Source: a virus. Taken from it: DNA of 64,000 bases. Shown in pieces: positions 28,593-37,125 of the stretch. The notes beneath the pieces are model-generated. The model saw only the letters and a program-made list of their open reading frames with translations, was not told where the DNA came from and did no database searches. Numbering within the stretch: position 1 is the first letter of the stretch; each line of letters starts with the position of its first letter. The DNA is taken from the IMG/VR virus record IMGVR_UViG_3300042387_000725, positions 25,156 through 89,155 of that record. One strand, given 5' to 3'. Made by a program: the position numbers and the translations under genes.

Positions 28593-29360
28593 CTATCTAT
28601 ATTCTCTTCTTGACCATACTTTATTTTTATATATACCGCCATCTGGTTGACGATAAAATTTTGAATTATCAACCATATTACCATATATCTCTGATTGATT
28701 CAAAATCTCTATATTATGATCCCAGTTTTCTCTTTTAAATGGCAAAATCTGAAGATACGGAGTTCCTGCTGGAATTGTTCCTTCCCAACCATCTGCAATA
28801 AAAAATGGAAAACTTCCAAGAAGATGAACTTTATCTGAATCAACAACACCAGTGGTATTTAAAAATGGAAGATCAAATCTATTCATTGGTGTCATGAATA
28901 GTGCACTATATCCTTCTGGTAGTTTTAATCCCCAGTCAGCAGACCATGCAAAATGATACTTGTAGTATCCATGCGGATGTTCAAACTGTGGCATAGGAGG
29001 TCTCTGAGTACAAAAGTCTTGATACTTAGAGTCTTCAATCTTTACATTAATTATACCCTGCGAGTTTTTAAAAAATGTTAAGTCACAAGGGGTTTTAAAA
29101 ACATATCCAGTTGAAAATGCATCCATGATTGCAGGACATGCTTTCCATGTTGGAATCTTTCCATAATCATCAGTAGTTCCCTCTTTTGGAAATGGACAAA
29201 CCTCTTTTGGCGCTTTATAGTATTCCCCATTTGGCATCTTTGCAAATCTATCTGCATCTTTGTACCAGTCTGGAATTTCTTTTTGTGTTGGAACAGGAAC
29301 AGAAATACTTTCTTTATTTAGCCATGGCCTATAAGATTTAAATGTAGCTATTAGTGACAC
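28593..29360 (-). CDS. DUF6065-like protein (2)
   Basis: A 255-residue protein starting at GTG 29360, overlapping the upstream TAG. Segments YKYHFAWSADWGLKLPEGYSALFMTPMNRFDLPF and IPAGTPYLQILPFKRENW align by eye with the GW, NPVN and AGTPLATIIPI blocks of the DUF6065-like protein at 26193-26915. Function unknown. I infer a shared fold, probably a beta-barrel. Confidence 0.5.
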   Translation of the reverse strand: MSLIATFKSYRPWLNKESISVPVPTQKEIPDWYKDADRFAKMPNGEYYKAPKEVCPFPKEGTTDDYGKIPTWKACPAIMDAFSTGYVFKTPCDLTFFKNSQGIINVKIEDSKYQDFCTQRPPMPQFEHPHGYYKYHFAWSADWGLKLPEGYSALFMTPMNRFDLPFLNTTGVVDSDKVHLLGSFPFFIADGWEGTIPAGTPYLQILPFKRENWDHNIEILNQSEIYGNMVDNSKFYRQPDGGIYKNKVWSRREYR

Positions 29361-30088
29361 TACTTATGACCTAGCTCGTTAATATCTGTCATTACCACAA
29401 CACAGTACTTTGTACCTGACTTCATCGGAAGAGATGCATGCTCATAAATATAGTTTGAAGGAAATACTGCTATATCTCCAACTCTTGGTGTATGAACATA
29501 GTTGTCTAGTCTTGGGAACTTTATTTCTCCACCTTCGTAATCATCATTAATATAGATTACTGCAGATACTGTGCAATTGTAGGCTGGACCATGATCAGCA
29601 TGAATATTAAAGTGTGTTCCTTCTCCTTCATACTTTACAAAATTAAATGCTTCATAATAAACAACATTGATTCCCCAGTATGCAGCGTAATCATCAATGC
29701 AGTACTTTAATTTTTGATAGATCTCTTCATGAAGATCTAAAAGTTCTGAGTTTGTTTCATCTCTTGGTCCTAAGTTTTCCTGCTTGTACTTAAAGTCTAC
29801 ACAGTCTCTAGCCTTCTTGATAGGAGTTGTAGAATTAGTTACCTGAGCTTCTGACCATTTATGTTTTTTGTCACCAGACAGATTTGACTCAAGAATATTT
29901 ATGTATCTATCAGCATCTGCTTTAGAAAATGTATCATGATATACATGCAGGCCTAATCCAAGATTCTCAGCGACAATGCCATCTTTGAGCTGTCGTGGAG
30001 GGATTCTGTTTGATGCTGTTTCTGATCTATCTTTAGTAAACCAGTAGTTTGAGTTTTCATCTTGTACTTGTAAGTTATTATATTCCAT
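29360..30088 (-). CDS. 2OG-Fe(II) oxygenase, P4H-type (7)
   Basis: A 242-residue dioxygenase. HAD in FNIHADHGPAYN, VIYINDDYEGGEIKFPRL and YEHASLPMKSGTKY with the distal His and Lys. Paralog of 26915-27571. The start lies inside the end of the upstream glycosyltransferase gene (11-nt overlap), tying oxygenation and glycosyl transfer to one transcript. Confidence 0.88.
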   Translation of the reverse strand: MEYNNLQVQDENSNYWFTKDRSETASNRIPPRQLKDGIVAENLGLGLHVYHDTFSKADADRYINILESNLSGDKKHKWSEAQVTNSTTPIKKARDCVDFKYKQENLGPRDETNSELLDLHEEIYQKLKYCIDDYAAYWGINVVYYEAFNFVKYEGEGTHFNIHADHGPAYNCTVSAVIYINDDYEGGEIKFPRLDNYVHTPRVGDIAVFPSNYIYEHASLPMKSGTKYCVVVMTDINELGHK

Positions 30089-30887
30089 TTGTTTCTCCCT
30101 TTTTTTCTGTTAAATTTAATTGCTTAGCCATATATTTTTTAGTTAAATACCCAATTAAAGTATTTTCTTGTGGAGTAGAAGACATGCTTGGAATTTCTAC
30201 CTGATGTCTTTTCCAAGAAGAAGAAAATAAAGATACAGCAACACTATTACGTATTAATTTTTTACTATATTCAAAACTTATTGGATCTAAAAAGCTATCT
30301 ATATGTGAATACCTTATTGGATTAAACACACTCTCTTCTTTGGCAAAACTTGTTAAATTGTTTTTTTCAATTATTTTTGTAAGTAGCTCTGGACCATTTG
30401 CAATTTGATCCTTTTGTGATCCATTTGGTATAAAAACAAAATTATCAATTAATTCATTTAAAATCTTTTTATCATTTATATACAAAATACCATTGCCAAT
30501 TCTTACTGGCTCTTTTGCTGGGTAAGGCTTGTCTATAAGAAATCCAAAAAGATATGGTTCTGGATCTGGCCACTCATCTTTTAAACAGACGGAATCAGAA
30601 TCTGTCCAAATAAGATTTGTGTTTTTTAACATATGCAATCTAAAGAAATCAGCAAACTGTGCATGCCCACCTCCAAAGAGTTCATTATCAAATTTTGTTA
30701 GAAATATATCTTTTTCTAATACAATTTCATTGGCATCTTTTTTTATGGCACCCTCTGGTACCTCAATAGACATATCATATAAATATATATTTAGTTCATG
30801 TCCATGATAAATATATGAATTCCATGAGAGTTGCTGTAACAATGTTGGTTTATTTCCAAACCACAATGTACCAAACTTTAAACCCAT
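30078..30887 (-). CDS. Glycosyltransferase-like protein (GT-A, DxD)
   Basis: A 269-residue protein starting at ATG 30887; an upstream TTG would add 5 residues. FGTLWFGNKPTLLQQLSWNSYIYHGHELNIY at the start and LIWTDSDSVCL near residue 105 fit the GT-A fold of capsular-polysaccharide/GT32-type transferases, with DSD as the metal-nucleotide-sugar site. It is probably the first gene of the accessory cluster. Acceptor unknown. Confidence 0.7.
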   Translation of the reverse strand: MGLKFGTLWFGNKPTLLQQLSWNSYIYHGHELNIYLYDMSIEVPEGAIKKDANEIVLEKDIFLTKFDNELFGGGHAQFADFFRLHMLKNTNLIWTDSDSVCLKDEWPDPEPYLFGFLIDKPYPAKEPVRIGNGILYINDKKILNELIDNFVFIPNGSQKDQIANGPELLTKIIEKNNLTSFAKEESVFNPIRYSHIDSFLDPISFEYSKKLIRNSVAVSLFSSSWKRHQVEIPSMSSTPQENTLIGYLTKKYMAKQLNLTEKKGETNGI

Positions 30888-30946
30888 AAGTTTATGCCCC
30901 AATCTTATTTAATCAATCATACCATATAGTTGATTTATAAGAATAA

Positions 30947-31228
30947 TTATTTATTTTTTAATGTATTTAGTTCGTCTTCTAGTTTTTCTATTTTTTGCAT
31001 TAAGATCTTTAAAACTTCTACTGCATAAACAGAAAGAATGTCATACCTAAGAGCCATAGGCTTATCTTCTTTATCTAAGATAACCATATACTTTAAAGAG
31101 TCTACCTCATTAACCTCTTCTGCTATATATCCTAGTTGCCTAATATTTTTAGGATCATTATTATATATCCAGGTTACTGGGTTTAAAGCTTGTATGGCTT
31201 TTTCAAAATCAATTTCAGTTGACCCCAT
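30947..31228 (-). CDS. S74 intramolecular-chaperone-type domain, stand-alone piece
   Basis: A 93-residue protein. FEKAIQALNPVTWIYNNDP, RQLGYIAEEVNEVD, ALRYDILSVYAVEVLKILMQKIEKLEDEL is the typical endosialidase-type (Peptidase_S74) chaperone domain that trimerises fibre C-termini. It lacks the N-terminal Ser motif, which is found at the end of the upstream Fn3 protein in the same frame, separated by two stops. AAGGGG lies 12 nt before ATG and TATAAT at 31272-31277. Confidence 0.75.
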   Translation of the reverse strand: MGSTEIDFEKAIQALNPVTWIYNNDPKNIRQLGYIAEEVNEVDSLKYMVILDKEDKPMALRYDILSVYAVEVLKILMQKIEKLEDELNTLKNK

Positions 31229-31246
31229 GTTATTTAACTACCCCTT

Positions 31247-32095
31247 TTATGAATTGATGTTTACAACCCTCATTATACTGTGCTTAAACCTCGCAGATGA
31301 GTATCCAAATCTTGGGAAGAACGGGAAGAATGGAGGGAAGAACGGTGGGAAGAACGGTGGGAAGAACGGTGGGAAGAACGGGAAGAAAGGTGGGAAGAAC
31401 GGTGGGAAGAACGGGAAGAACGGGAAGAAAGGTGGGAAAAATGGAGGGAAGAACGGGAAGAATGGTGGGAAAAATGGAGGGAAAAATGGTGGAGTTGTTG
31501 TAATAGAACCAGAAGCATCTGAAGTTTCAGAATTTCCATTAGCATTTGTTGCATAAACTGTGTATGTCTGAGAAGTGCCACCTTCTTGAGCTACTGCAGC
31601 GCTTAGAGTTGATCCTGATACTGTTGCTCCCTTAGAATCAGAAGATGCCCAAGTATATCCAGTAATCGCAGAACCACCATTTGCTGGGGCAGACCAAGAA
31701 ACGTTATCTTGATTAACCTGTGTAGTTACAGTTGGTGCTGAAGGTTTAGCTGGAACTGTTGTTGCAGTAATTGAAGCAGATTCTGACGAAGCAGTAGATG
31801 TTCCTGCAGCATTTGTTGCTGTTACTGTAAATGTATAGGCAGTATTAGATTGAAGACCAGTTACAGTGACTGGAGAAGTTGCACCAGTACCTGTAAAACC
31901 TCCAGGAGATGAGGTAGCTGTAAAAGATGTGGCTGCAGGAGAAAGTGCTGGTAGAGAGAAAGAAACAGTTGCTGCACCATTATTAAATGCTCGTGCAGTT
32001 CCAACATTTGTTGCTGTAACATCTGTTGGAGCTAATGGTTCTAAGAAGTCATTTGATGCCTGAGACTTCTTACCCGCTTTTTTCCCTGCTGCCAT
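31247..32095 (-). CDS. Fn3-repeat fibre protein with FFPP tail
   Basis: A 282-residue protein. A basic start (MAAGKKAGKKSQ), then two fibronectin-type-III-like domains (~residues 20-115 and 116-205, with PTDVTATNVG, VTGLQSNTAYTFTVTATN, WSAPANGGSAITGYTW). Then ~60 residues of PPFFPPFFP-type repeat. The end, RFGYSSARFKHSI, looks like the start of an S74 domain and is followed by a stop. Predicted virion fibre or host-attachment protein. Good AGGAG before ATG. Confidence 0.75.
   Translation of the reverse strand: MAAGKKAGKKSQASNDFLEPLAPTDVTATNVGTARAFNNGAATVSFSLPALSPAATSFTATSSPGGFTGTGATSPVTVTGLQSNTAYTFTVTATNAAGTSTASSESASITATTVPAKPSAPTVTTQVNQDNVSWSAPANGGSAITGYTWASSDSKGATVSGSTLSAAVAQEGGTSQTYTVYATNANGNSETSDASGSITTTPPFFPPFFPPFFPFFPPFFPPFFPFFPFFPPFFPPFFPFFPPFFPPFFPPFFPPFFPFFPRFGYSSARFKHSIMRVVNINS
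31313..31493 (-). repeat. Low-complexity DNA encoding FFPP repeats (copy A)
   Basis: Around 180 bp of near-perfect 9- and 12-bp units built from TTC, TTC, CCA and CCN codons on the minus strand. Units differ mainly by omission of one Pro or one Phe codon pair, so slippage can change length without frameshift. Confidence 0.9.
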
Positions 32096-32117
32096 TTTTA
32101 TCTCCTAGTTTATTGTA

Positions 32118-33497
32118 TTACGCTGTTAAATCGCCGTAGACAACCCAAGTATTTTCTGCTCTTTTGAAAAGAGTTGCAGATGACCACTGAGTTCTTAGCT
32201 TTAATCCTGGTGTTGCATTTACTGTTACTCCTACTGCTCCTGCAATTGTAACCTGTCCTGTTCCCGTCTGAAGAATATCTAGTGATGTTCCGATTGGGTA
32301 TGCAATTGTTGCATTTAGAGGAATTGTTAATGTAAGTGCTGAAGAGGATCCCATTTCAATTAAATCATCTCTGTGATCCAATGTTGAAAGTGTGTATGAA
32401 GCAGTCTTTTGAGTAATAGGTGTTAAAGAGTCTACCTTTAATCCAAGGCTAGTTGTTACTGTTCCTGCAAAATCAGCGTCGTCTCCGAGTGCTGCAGCAA
32501 GTTCATTAAGAGTATTAAGTGCTGCTGGTGCGCTATCAAGAACTGCATTTACCTGAGCAGTTGCATCTGCAATTGCTTCTGTCTTAGCAGTTTCAATCGC
32601 TGTAGCCTGTGCGGTTGACACTGGCTTATCTGCATCTGCTGTGTTATCAACATTTCCAAGCCCTACATCCGCTTTTACAATCCCTACTGGAGATGTAATT
32701 GTTTTATTTGTTAAAGTTTGTGTTCCAGTTGTTGTAACTAGTATGCTAGTGTCTGCAATGCCGTGTACGTTTGTTGTATCATCATTGTGTGTTGTAACAT
32801 ATCCAGATGCTGTTGATTCTGCTTCTGATTTAGCAGTTGCAACATTTGATGTAGTTGCAAGAACTGAAGTATCTGCAATACCATGAACGTTTGTTGTGTC
32901 GTTATTGTGTGTTGTTACTGCTCCATCTGCATATGTCTTTGTTGCTACTGTGCTATCAATATCAAACTGATCTGTGTCTGCATTCCAGTCAATTCCTGTT
33001 CCTGCAAGTTCTGACTGATCAACTGTTGCATTTCCAACTGCAGTTCCAACATACTCTTCCATACCATCTTGTGTTACGAGAACTGAGGTGTCAGTAATTC
33101 CATGAACGTTTGTTGTGTCGTTATTATGTGTTGTTACTGCGCTATTTGTAAAAGACTGAGTTGCAAGGTCTGCCGTATTAGCAATTCCGTGAATATCTGT
33201 TGTATCAGATTGGTGATTAGATAGGTTTGTTGCTACTGTTGAGAAAAAGTTTGGATCATCATTTATTGCTGCTGCAAGCTCATTTAGAGTATCAAGTGCT
33301 CCTGGTGCTCCAGCAATAAGGTTAGATATTGAGTCACTATCTGAGAAGTATGAGAGGTCTGACCAGTGGTTAGTTCCATCACCAATCTTAAACTTATTTG
33401 TGTCTGTTTCGTATCCAATTTCTGCTACGTTTAGAATTGGATCTGCAGAGGTCCACTGAGAAGCAGTTCCTCTGCGCTGTTGCATTCTTGTTGCCAT
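32118..33497 (-). CDS. Tail fibre with Mtd_N-type N-terminus and NVHGI repeats
   Basis: A 459-residue protein. MATRMQQRRGTASQW...EIGYETDTNKFKIGDGTNHWSDL is the N-terminal beta-domain seen in phage fibres (major tropism determinant-like). Then come four or five repeats around THNNDTTNVHGIADTS, plus LDSAPAALNTLNELAAALGDD-type helical repeats. A C-terminal beta domain (ALTLIPLNATIAYPIGTSLDILQ) ends it. Likely adhesin. Confidence 0.8.
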   Translation of the reverse strand: MATRMQQRRGTASQWTSADPILNVAEIGYETDTNKFKIGDGTNHWSDLSYFSDSDSISNLIAGAPGALDTLNELAAAINDDPNFFSTVATNLSNHQSDTTDIHGIANTADLATQSFTNSAVTTHNNDTTNVHGITDTSVLVTQDGMEEYVGTAVGNATVDQSELAGTGIDWNADTDQFDIDSTVATKTYADGAVTTHNNDTTNVHGIADTSVLATTSNVATAKSEAESTASGYVTTHNDDTTNVHGIADTSILVTTTGTQTLTNKTITSPVGIVKADVGLGNVDNTADADKPVSTAQATAIETAKTEAIADATAQVNAVLDSAPAALNTLNELAAALGDDADFAGTVTTSLGLKVDSLTPITQKTASYTLSTLDHRDDLIEMGSSSALTLTIPLNATIAYPIGTSLDILQTGTGQVTIAGAVGVTVNATPGLKLRTQWSSATLFKRAENTWVVYGDLTA

Positions 33498-33537
33498 TTT
33501 TATACTCCTCTAGTATTTGTATATTATATCAGACAAT

Positions 33538-33990
33538 TTAGTTAAAATTATCTATTGCTTCTCCACCAACCCATGTGGCTTCCCATGAATTAGTATTGTA
33601 TTGTCCAGCACTTACCAAATACCCTGGCTCATCATATGAACCACCACTGACGAAAACACTTGCAATTAAACCATTTCCATCAATAGATGTATCGTGAATG
33701 TGGTCTTGCAAAACTTCTGAATCCTCAAGAGTTGCAATAGCAATCCACTGAGAACTATAGTAAACATGAACTCTTTCGGTTATGGTGTCAAACCATAAAT
33801 CTCCATTTTCTGGAGATACTGGAGGGGTATCAGAAACATCAATTCCTCCAGCTACACTATCTACATAGTCTTTAGTTGCTGCGTGTGTACCTAATGTAGG
33901 ATTTGATACTGTTACTGTACCGCCAAAAGATCCACCAAGGGCAACGCTTAACCCATTTTTAACTTTAAAGTCTTTGTTTACCGTTGCCAC
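33538..33990 (-). CDS. Short fibre-associated protein
   Basis: A 150-residue protein whose N-terminus (MATVNKDFKVKNGL) is nearly identical to the next gene's MATVNKDFKIKNGL, a shared virion-docking peptide. ATKDYVDSVAGG is a common fibre collar motif; GDLWFDTITERVHVYYSSQW is a typical fibre strand. Probably a small tail-fibre or decoration subunit. Confidence 0.6.
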   Translation of the reverse strand: MATVNKDFKVKNGLSVALGGSFGGTVTVSNPTLGTHAATKDYVDSVAGGIDVSDTPPVSPENGDLWFDTITERVHVYYSSQWIAIATLEDSEVLQDHIHDTSIDGNGLIASVFVSGGSYDEPGYLVSAGQYNTNSWEATWVGGEAIDNFN

Positions 33991-34010
33991 TTAGTGTCTC
34001 CTTTAGTTAA

Positions 34011-35858
34011 TTATGCTAGTAGTGTTCCGAAAACAGTAACTGTTGAATTGTTTTCAGTAGTTGTTACATCAATATTTACGTAAGTCATTCCAGAAGGAGT
34101 ACTTATTCTTGGCGCAATGGACATAAGCGGACCATTGGTTGAGATATTTGCATATTCTGTAATTGCTACGTTATTTGATGAATCTAATGTTAGTAATACT
34201 TCTGAAACTTCTGAATGAGAAGCAGTTGAGGTTTTTACTAACAGTTTAGCACTTCTGCCTTGCGATACATTCCATGAAAGTGGTGTTACAGTTTGCGGTA
34301 CAGAAATTTCTGTTCGCTGACCTGCAACCTGCTTAGTAACTCCATCAATAGTAACAGAAGCTGGAGTAATTGGAGATCCATTTATTGCATCTAGTGCTCT
34401 CTGGGTTGTAAAGTAGAGGTTTGAAGTACCTTCTGTTAGATCATCAGTATCAGAATCTGCTACACCGTTTTCTGCGGTGATTACAAGAGTTCCAGCATTA
34501 TCAGTAATTGTGATATTTGTCTTATCTGCATTAACCAATACATCTCTTACTCTTTGTGATGTGAAGTACTGGTTTGTTGAACCTTCTTCAATATCGTCTG
34601 AGTCAAGTTGTGATGCATCTACTGCAATTTCGCCTGTTCCGTTATTGTAACTAATTGCATTTCCTGCAGATAGTGATTGACGAGCACGAGCCTGTGTGAA
34701 GTACTCGTTTGTACCTTCAGCAATATCTGAAGTTGTAAGTGCATCTGCGTATGCCTCTGCATCTTCAAGAGCCTGTGCTGCTGCACCTGCTACATCGTAT
34801 GCTGCTGATGTTGCGTCAAGTGCTCTTTGGTTTGTGAAGTATAGTCGTGAAGCATCTTCTGCAACATCTGCTGTGTCAAGACCAGTTACAGAAATTGTTA
34901 CTCCAGTAATGTCAATGTTGTCGCCTGCAGTTAATGTATCTTGCTTGCCTGCTGCAATGTCTTGAAGATCACCAATAACATCTGGATTATCATCAAGTGC
35001 TGCTGCCAACTCATTAAGAGTATTGAGAAGATCAGGTGCTCCATCTACAAGTGCTGCTACTGCTGCGTCTGCATATGCAGTTGTTGCAACCTGTGTAGAG
35101 TTAGTTCCTGGTGCTGCTGTTGGGGCAGTAGGTGTACCAGTTAGTGCTGGTGAAGCCAGTGGCGCCTTATCATCAAGTTGATTTTGAATGTTAGATGTTA
35201 CACCATCAAGGTATGCAATTTCAGTGGTATCAATAGTAATACCTCCTGCTCCACCACCAATTAGAAATGTTGGGTCCTGAATAGTCTTATTAGAAAGTGT
35301 CTGTTGGGCGCTTGTACCTACAACATTTCCATCTCCTACCACAAGTCCATGAACACCTGAAGAAGCGTTTGTGTGGCTATCAAGGTTGTCTTGAACATCT
35401 TCTGCTGCGCCGTTTGCATCGTACCAATCATCTACTATTGGACGATCTACAACAATTTGACCACTTACAATTTCAAGACCTACTCCAAGGTCTGCAGAAA
35501 TTGTTCCCTGTGAGTATGTGATTCCATCTCCACCTGAAAGGTGTGAATCAACTCTTGCTGTTGTAAAGTACTGGTTTGTTACACCTTCTTCAATGTCTGC
35601 TGTTGTAAGTGCATCAATTGCTGAAGTAATATCACCATCTCTTGCAATATCTGAACCTGCTGCAATTGTAAGTTCTCCAGCAGTTACTGTAAAGTCATCG
35701 CTATCAACAGATGTGATAAGTGTTTCTCCGCCAATGAGGTCAAGAATGTATTCGTCTCCAGCGCCTTCTGTAAGAATGTTTTCGCCGTTGATTGTACCTG
35801 TTTGACCTTCAACTACCAGGCCATTTTTAATTTTAAAATCTTTATTTACTGTTGCCAT
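34011..35858 (-). CDS. Long tail fibre protein
   Basis: A 615-residue protein. Docking peptide MATVNKDFKIKNGL at the start, then several repeats of ALTTADIEEGVTNQYFTTARVD / LYFTTQRALDA, plus LVDGAPDLLNTLNELAAALDDNPD, ATTAYADAAV. A ~90-residue C-terminal module (GRSAKLLVKTSTASHSEVSEVLLTLDSSNN) is shared with the following gene. Such repeats form trimeric shafts. Host-recognition role inferred. Confidence 0.8.
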   Translation of the reverse strand: MATVNKDFKIKNGLVVEGQTGTINGENILTEGAGDEYILDLIGGETLITSVDSDDFTVTAGELTIAAGSDIARDGDITSAIDALTTADIEEGVTNQYFTTARVDSHLSGGDGITYSQGTISADLGVGLEIVSGQIVVDRPIVDDWYDANGAAEDVQDNLDSHTNASSGVHGLVVGDGNVVGTSAQQTLSNKTIQDPTFLIGGGAGGITIDTTEIAYLDGVTSNIQNQLDDKAPLASPALTGTPTAPTAAPGTNSTQVATTAYADAAVAALVDGAPDLLNTLNELAAALDDNPDVIGDLQDIAAGKQDTLTAGDNIDITGVTISVTGLDTADVAEDASRLYFTNQRALDATSAAYDVAGAAAQALEDAEAYADALTTSDIAEGTNEYFTQARARQSLSAGNAISYNNGTGEIAVDASQLDSDDIEEGSTNQYFTSQRVRDVLVNADKTNITITDNAGTLVITAENGVADSDTDDLTEGTSNLYFTTQRALDAINGSPITPASVTIDGVTKQVAGQRTEISVPQTVTPLSWNVSQGRSAKLLVKTSTASHSEVSEVLLTLDSSNNVAITEYANISTNGPLMSIAPRISTPSGMTYVNIDVTTTENNSTVTVFGTLLA

Positions 35859-35874
35859 TTTTTATCTCCTTTGT

Positions 35875-36321
35875 CTATGCCTTCAAGCCCATACGTGCAT
35901 AACGTACGGTTATAGGGGTTTGTCCAGCTACTGGTGTCACAGTGAGGGCAACTGTGTCGCTGACCCTGGAGACGCTAATGGTGCCAATATTCCCATCGTT
36001 GTCAATTGTTCCATATTCGCTAACCGATACATTTGTACCGTCAACGAGGATTGTCATTTCTGTGGCATAAAACTTATTTGCGCCAGCAGAAGTCTTTTTA
36101 ATGGAGATGATATATTTAACCATTCTCCATACTGTTGCATCAAAATTATCAATGACTGTTGCATTCTCAATTCCAGTGATTGTATTTTCGTTATTACCAG
36201 CAGAACCTAAATCTGTTGACTGCGCTGCTGTTGTGTCAATAAGGTTTTCGTAGTCAGTTTGACTTGGACGATCACCAGTTTGGAAGTAAGTCTTCAAACT
36301 TGATAATGATAATTTTGCCAT
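35875..36321 (-). CDS. Fibre/baseplate module protein
   Basis: A 148-residue protein. Residues 65-148 (VWRMVKYIISIKKTSAGANKFY...TVRYARMGLKA) are the same module as the C-terminus of the long fibre. N-terminus LSSLKTYFQTGDRPSQTDYENLIDT is typical of phage fibre-associated proteins. TATAAT lies 6 nt before ATG (36328-36333): leaderless candidate. Confidence 0.6.
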   Translation of the reverse strand: MAKLSLSSLKTYFQTGDRPSQTDYENLIDTTAAQSTDLGSAGNNENTITGIENATVIDNFDATVWRMVKYIISIKKTSAGANKFYATEMTILVDGTNVSVSEYGTIDNDGNIGTISVSRVSDTVALTVTPVAGQTPITVRYARMGLKA

Positions 36322-36351
36322 GTCTGTATTATAACATAATTATTTATACAA

Positions 36352-36576
36352 TTAAATGATGTAGTTTGAGAACCCAATTATTTGGATTCCAATTCCTGGA
36401 GGGTTTGAAGAAGAAAACCCTTCAATCATTACAGTACTGATTTTAACCCTAAATGGAAGTATAGACTCAACCCTAGTAAGTGGTGCAGAATATTCTATTT
36501 GTGTTATTGGATAATTAACGGCATTAGGAATTGCTACCCTCTTACTGTAATCGTCAATAATTACAGCAGTTGCCAT
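36352..36576 (-). CDS. Small virion-module protein, unknown
   Basis: A 74-residue beta-rich protein (MATAVIIDDYSKRVAIPNAVNYPITQIEY). It overlaps the preceding BppU-like gene by 1 nt, so it is cotranslated. No family recognised; structural role inferred from position. Confidence 0.5.
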   Translation of the reverse strand: MATAVIIDDYSKRVAIPNAVNYPITQIEYSAPLTRVESILPFRVKISTVMIEGFSSSNPPGIGIQIIGFSNYII

Positions 36577-36980
36577 TAGTCAGTTACATCCTCAATAACT
36601 ATCATTCTACCCTGACAAACTGTCCAGACTCTATCAGCATCACTTAGCTCAACATCAAATACGTCACCAGTACGAAGTTGAATTGTCTGAGCAGATGTTA
36701 GAGAAACAGTAAATTCACCAATTTCATCATTTGGAGTTGGACCTGGAACAACAGTAAAAATAGTTCCAGCAGAGTCTTGATCTATGTTATTTTGAATATC
36801 TGGACGACGGAACTCACAGCGAATATCCCAGTCCTCAATAATCAGTGGATCTTTATTATCGTCCGTTGTATAAACTCTAAATGCTGCTGTGTCGCCTTTA
36901 ACTACCGTCCAACTTACCATTGGTGGTCGTAATCCAACATCGTAAGAACTCTTTGATTCTTGTCCTCTATAAGTAGCCAT
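36576..36980 (-). CDS. BppU-like baseplate module protein (1)
   Basis: A 134-residue protein starting at ATG 36980 (MATYRGQESKS). TATAAT is 9 nt upstream; an upstream in-frame start would add 15 residues and remove the promoter from its place. MVSWTVVKGDTAAFRVYT is the KGDTxxF motif of BppU-type N-terminal domains. It resembles 40637-40984 and 41817-42221. Confidence 0.65.
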   Translation of the reverse strand: MATYRGQESKSSYDVGLRPPMVSWTVVKGDTAAFRVYTTDDNKDPLIIEDWDIRCEFRRPDIQNNIDQDSAGTIFTVVPGPTPNDEIGEFTVSLTSAQTIQLRTGDVFDVELSDADRVWTVCQGRMIVIEDVTD

Positions 36981-37041
36981 AGTATTTCTATTATACCACC
37001 TTGAATTATAACAAAATGATAACAATATAAAAAAATGTCAA

Positions 37042-37101
37042 GAATTTGCTTTTGAAGGCAAATTCGTGTTATACTTAGATTATGCTACCAACAGGTAGCA
37101 T
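37042..37101 (+). promoter_or_regulatory. Promoter with operator-like palindrome and 5' hairpin
   Basis: TTGCTT (37046-37051), 18-bp spacer, TATACT (37070-37075). GAATTTGC and GCAAATTC (37042-37049, 37058-37065) form an 8-bp perfect inverted repeat covering the -35 region, suggesting an operator. ATGCTACC and GGTAGCAT (37082-37089, 37094-37101) form an 8-bp hairpin starting at the predicted transcript start. It drives the lytic transglycosylase gene. Confidence 0.65.
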
Positions 37102-37125
37102 TTGTTCTCTAGGAGGTATTTTACA

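Noticed and set aside
21825-30902. Oxygenases interpreted as TET/JBP-type DNA base hydroxylases
   Set aside because: Their signature (YxNDxxEGGE, SGxKY) is that of the prolyl-4-hydroxylase group, and no thymine/cytosine-modification partners are recognised; a nucleotide target cannot be excluded.
31313-31493. Direct repeats considered as a CRISPR array
   Set aside because: Units are contiguous 9/12-bp codon repeats without spacers and lie inside a coding frame.
31297-31581. Additional ORFs on both strands across the FFPP repeat (GGKNGG-type and HRSSHRSS-type frames)
   Set aside because: They are read-through of a low-complexity repeat in other frames; only the Fn3-FFPP frame has a proper start, ribosome site and domain structure.
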